DNA of 64,000 nucleotides from Epilithonimonas arachidiradicis (GTDB lineage Bacteria > Bacteroidota > Bacteroidia > Flavobacteriales > Weeksellaceae): contig NZ_RAQH01000002.1 of the NCBI RefSeq assembly GCF_003610695.1, forward strand, positions 1 to 64,000, written 5' to 3'. Position 1 is the stretch's first letter, and each line of letters begins with the position of its first letter. The position numbers and the translations under genes were made by a program. The notes below the pieces were generated by a model. The model had not been told where the DNA came from and searched no databases. It worked only from the letters and a program-made list of their open reading frames with translations. Positions 62,137 through 64,000 of the stretch are shown in pieces.

Positions 62137-62571
62137 ATGGAAATTTTTGTTTTAATTTTTTCAATTTTAATATCTACTTTGTCTTGTGCGCAAAAGGACA
62201 ATTCAAAAAATGATGAAGACAACTATATTGATATTCTCAGCAAGAATTATAATGTTTCTTTGATTAAATTGATTAGCAATCCTGAAAAATACCATAATAA
62301 ACCAATCCAAGTGATTGGTTATCTGCATTTGGAATTTGAAGGCAAAGCTATTTATATTAACGAATTAGATTATAAACACTCTCTTGATAAAATGGATTTT
62401 GGGTTTCTTTTAAAAATAAAGATTTGATGGCAAAAGCAATGAAACTCAATAATAAGTACGTTTTAATTGAAGGTGTTTTCGATGCAGAAAATTCGGTGTA
62501 TATGGGAATGTGGAGTGGTGAAATTAAAAATATTACCAGAGTTGATTCTTGGAGAAATACCGATAAATAGA
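62137..62571 (+). pseudogene. Frameshifted small lipoprotein gene
   Basis: The first frame (62137-62427) encodes a signal with lipobox cysteine 17 (ILISTLSC), then PEKYHNKPIQVIGYLHLEFEGKAIYI, and ends abruptly after DKMDFGFLLKIKI. If one A is added to the A run at 62389-62392, the frame continues as DKNGFWVSFKNKDL and then MKLNNKYVLIEGVFDAENSV to a stop at 62571, ~144 residues in total. The second part looks like the missing half of a compact beta domain. A 1-base deletion in the genome or a sequencing error in the A run explains this. Confidence 0.75.
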
Positions 62572-62639
62572 ATTATTTCAGAAATTAAAATATTCAATTT
62601 GATACTAATTTCTTATATTAGTAAAAAACAAAAATTCTT

Positions 62640-63506
62640 ATGAAACTCTATCCAATCCAATGTGGAAAATTCAAATTAGATGGTGGTGCAATGTTTGGTG
62701 TTGTTCCAAAAACGCTTTGGGAAAAAACAAATCCGGCTGACGAAAAAAATCTAATCGAACTAGGAACACGTTCTCTTTTGGTAGAAGATGGCAAAAAATT
62801 AATCCTTATCGATTGCGGACTTGGAGACAAACAGGACGAAAAATTCTTCGGGCATTACTCACTTTGGGGTGATGATACATTGGATAAAAATTTAAAAAAA
62901 TTCGGATTTGTAAGAGAGGATATTACAGATGTTTTTTTGACGCATCTTCATTTTGATCACTGTGGTGGCGCTGTAGAATGGAATGATGATAGATCCGGTT
63001 ACAGACCGGCATTCAAAAATGCGAATTTCTGGACCAACGAAAATCATTGGAAATGGGCAACAGAACCGAATCCAAGAGAAAAAGCAAGCTTCCTGAAAGA
63101 AAATATTTTTCCGTTGGAAGAAAGCGGACAACTGAATTTTTTACCATTGCCAACAACAGGAAATTATGGGTTTGCTCCCGATTTGAAAATGGATGTGATT
63201 TTTGTTGATGGACATACGGAAAAACAAATGCTTCCGGTTCTTCAATATCAGGAAAAAACAATTGTTTTTGCGGCAGATTTAATTCCGACGGCTGGACATA
63301 TCCCGCAGGTTTACGTAATGGGTTATGATACCAGACCATTGTTAACATTAGAAGAGAAAGGAAAATTCCTGAAACAGTGCGTTGATAACGATTACCTATT
63401 GTTTTTTGAACACGATGCCCATAACGAATTGGCAAGTTTGAAAATGACGGAAAGAGGTGTGAAATTAGATCAGACTTTTAGTTTTAATGAAGTTTTTGGA
63501 TATTAA
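62640..63506 (+). CDS. MBL-fold metallo-hydrolase
   Basis: A 288-residue metallo-beta-lactamase-fold enzyme. The binuclear zinc motif is FLTHLHFDHCGG (HxHxDH), with later ligands in the FVDGHTEKQMLP and FFEHDAHNE regions; LIDCGLGDKQDEKF is the typical first loop. The family includes lactonases, glyoxalase II-like and other hydrolases; the MKLYPIQCGKFKLDGGAMFGVVPKTLW N-terminal stretch is common in Bacteroidota members without known substrate. A quorum-quenching lactonase role cannot be assumed. Confidence 0.92.
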   Translation: MKLYPIQCGKFKLDGGAMFGVVPKTLWEKTNPADEKNLIELGTRSLLVEDGKKLILIDCGLGDKQDEKFFGHYSLWGDDTLDKNLKKFGFVREDITDVFLTHLHFDHCGGAVEWNDDRSGYRPAFKNANFWTNENHWKWATEPNPREKASFLKENIFPLEESGQLNFLPLPTTGNYGFAPDLKMDVIFVDGHTEKQMLPVLQYQEKTIVFAADLIPTAGHIPQVYVMGYDTRPLLTLEEKGKFLKQCVDNDYLLFFEHDAHNELASLKMTERGVKLDQTFSFNEVFGY

Positions 63507-63513
63507 ATAAATT

Positions 63514-64000
63514 ATGGAAATACAAGAAATTAATCAAAATCAGGAAGAAGATGTTCCCATACCCAAGATCATTGGATTAACAGGAGGAATTGGTTCCGGA
63601 AAAACATCAGTCGCAAAATTATTGGAGGAAAAAGGTTTTCCTGTTTATTATTCGGACGATGAGGCGAAAAATATAGTTAACAAAGATTCGGCTTTAAAAG
63701 AGAAAATCATCGAGCTTCTAGGTATTGAGGCTTATATTGATGGTTTTTATAACAGAAAGTATGTTGCTGAAAAAGTCTTTAATAATTCTGAACTTTTGGA
63801 ACAATTGAATCATTTAATTCATCCCGCAGTTAGAATCGATTTTGAAAACTGGGTCAAAGCCCAGAATTCTGAATATGTTTTCAAAGAAACAGCGCTTCTT
63901 TTTGAACTTAAACTAAATCAACAATGTTACAAATCCCTTCTGATTACAGCAGATGATAATCTTAGAATCAAAAGAACGATGGACAGAGATGGCAAAACCT
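63514..64000 (+). CDS. coaE: Dephospho-CoA kinase, 5' part (runs off the window)
   Basis: The last step of coenzyme A synthesis: ATP-dependent phosphorylation of the 3'-hydroxyl of dephospho-CoA. After a ~18-residue acidic lead the frame reads KIIGLTGGIGSGKTSVAKLL, the CoaE P-loop, then VYYSDDEAK, LNHLIHPAVR and ETALLFE, all family motifs. About 162 residues are present; the frame is open at the window end, so the C-terminus is missing. The ATG lies 7 bases after the preceding stop. Confidence 0.95.
   Translation, partial: MEIQEINQNQEEDVPIPKIIGLTGGIGSGKTSVAKLLEEKGFPVYYSDDEAKNIVNKDSALKEKIIELLGIEAYIDGFYNRKYVAEKVFNNSELLEQLNHLIHPAVRIDFENWVKAQNSEYVFKETALLFELKLNQQCYKSLLITADDNLRIKRTMDRDGKT

Noticed and set aside
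62428-62571. Separate small gene MAKAMKLNNKYVLIEG
   Set aside because: It fits better as the frameshifted second part of the lipoprotein gene at 62137.

Overview
The window is a 64 kb piece of a chromosome from the Bacteroidota, class Flavobacteriia, most likely Chryseobacterium/Epilithonimonas or a close relative in the Weeksellaceae. This placement rests on AT-rich DNA, promoters of the TTG-N19-TAnnTTTG type, three proteins with C-terminal type IX secretion (T9SS) sorting domains, tandem OmpA proteins with thrombospondin type 3 linkers, a DUF6452/DUF6048 pair, the amidase / LptD-like / RidA gene order, and short dispersed intergenic repeats of a kind seen in this group. The species call is inference. 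I see no transposase, prophage, CRISPR array or toxin-type locus.

Layout. 1-130: 3' end of a 5S rRNA gene and tandem terminators. 0.5-6.5 kb: envelope lipoprotein with a cysteine-less thioredoxin fold, RlmD-type methyltransferase, DUF6452/DUF6048 pair, SppA. 6.5-14.4 kb: folK, two OmpA paralogues, RecQ-family helicase, fmt, Nudix hydrolase, EEP-family phosphatase/nuclease. 14.4-24.4 kb: DUF4265 protein, GH3 beta-glucosidase, M43 and M1 metallopeptidases, lipoproteins, FKBP isomerase, TonB-receptor-like barrel. 24.5-29 kb: clpB and a TPR/AraC membrane regulator. 29.2-40.8 kb: a secretion block with three T9SS cargo proteins, including a 2048-residue subtilase with six FnIII-CUB units, interrupted by a paaG/paaI-like pair. 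40.8-45.4 kb: a winged-helix-regulated membrane operon with a palindromic operator, a metallophosphoesterase between two copies of a ~120 bp repeat, a DUF4153/4173 membrane protein and a lipoprotein. 45.4-46.8 kb: aroQ, rpsT and three tRNA-Glu genes. 46.8-51.7 kb: cell-wall amidase, LptD-like protein, RidA, small membrane protein. 51.7-53.8 kb: accessory patch with hairpin repeats, a degenerate 21-bp tandem array, a 160-residue orphan protein and gene remnants. 53.9-64 kb: asnB, a candidate small RNA, purA, LuxR-type membrane regulator, glycine-zipper lipoprotein, polytopic membrane protein, ruvB, a frameshifted lipoprotein gene, an MBL-fold hydrolase and the 5' part of coaE.

Most genes are housekeeping or envelope functions. 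The least explained material is non-coding: the 21-bp array (52122-52372) whose minus strand reads as heptads, the orphan terminator before purA (55951-55980), the two copies of an 18-nt sequence holding the AACTTTG-N5-CAAAGTT palindrome and -7 box, the ~100 bp CCGCT-rich elements after two genes, and a third tRNA-Glu with a T-stem mismatch. Promoter and terminator calls come from reading the sequence by eye and are not experimentally supported.
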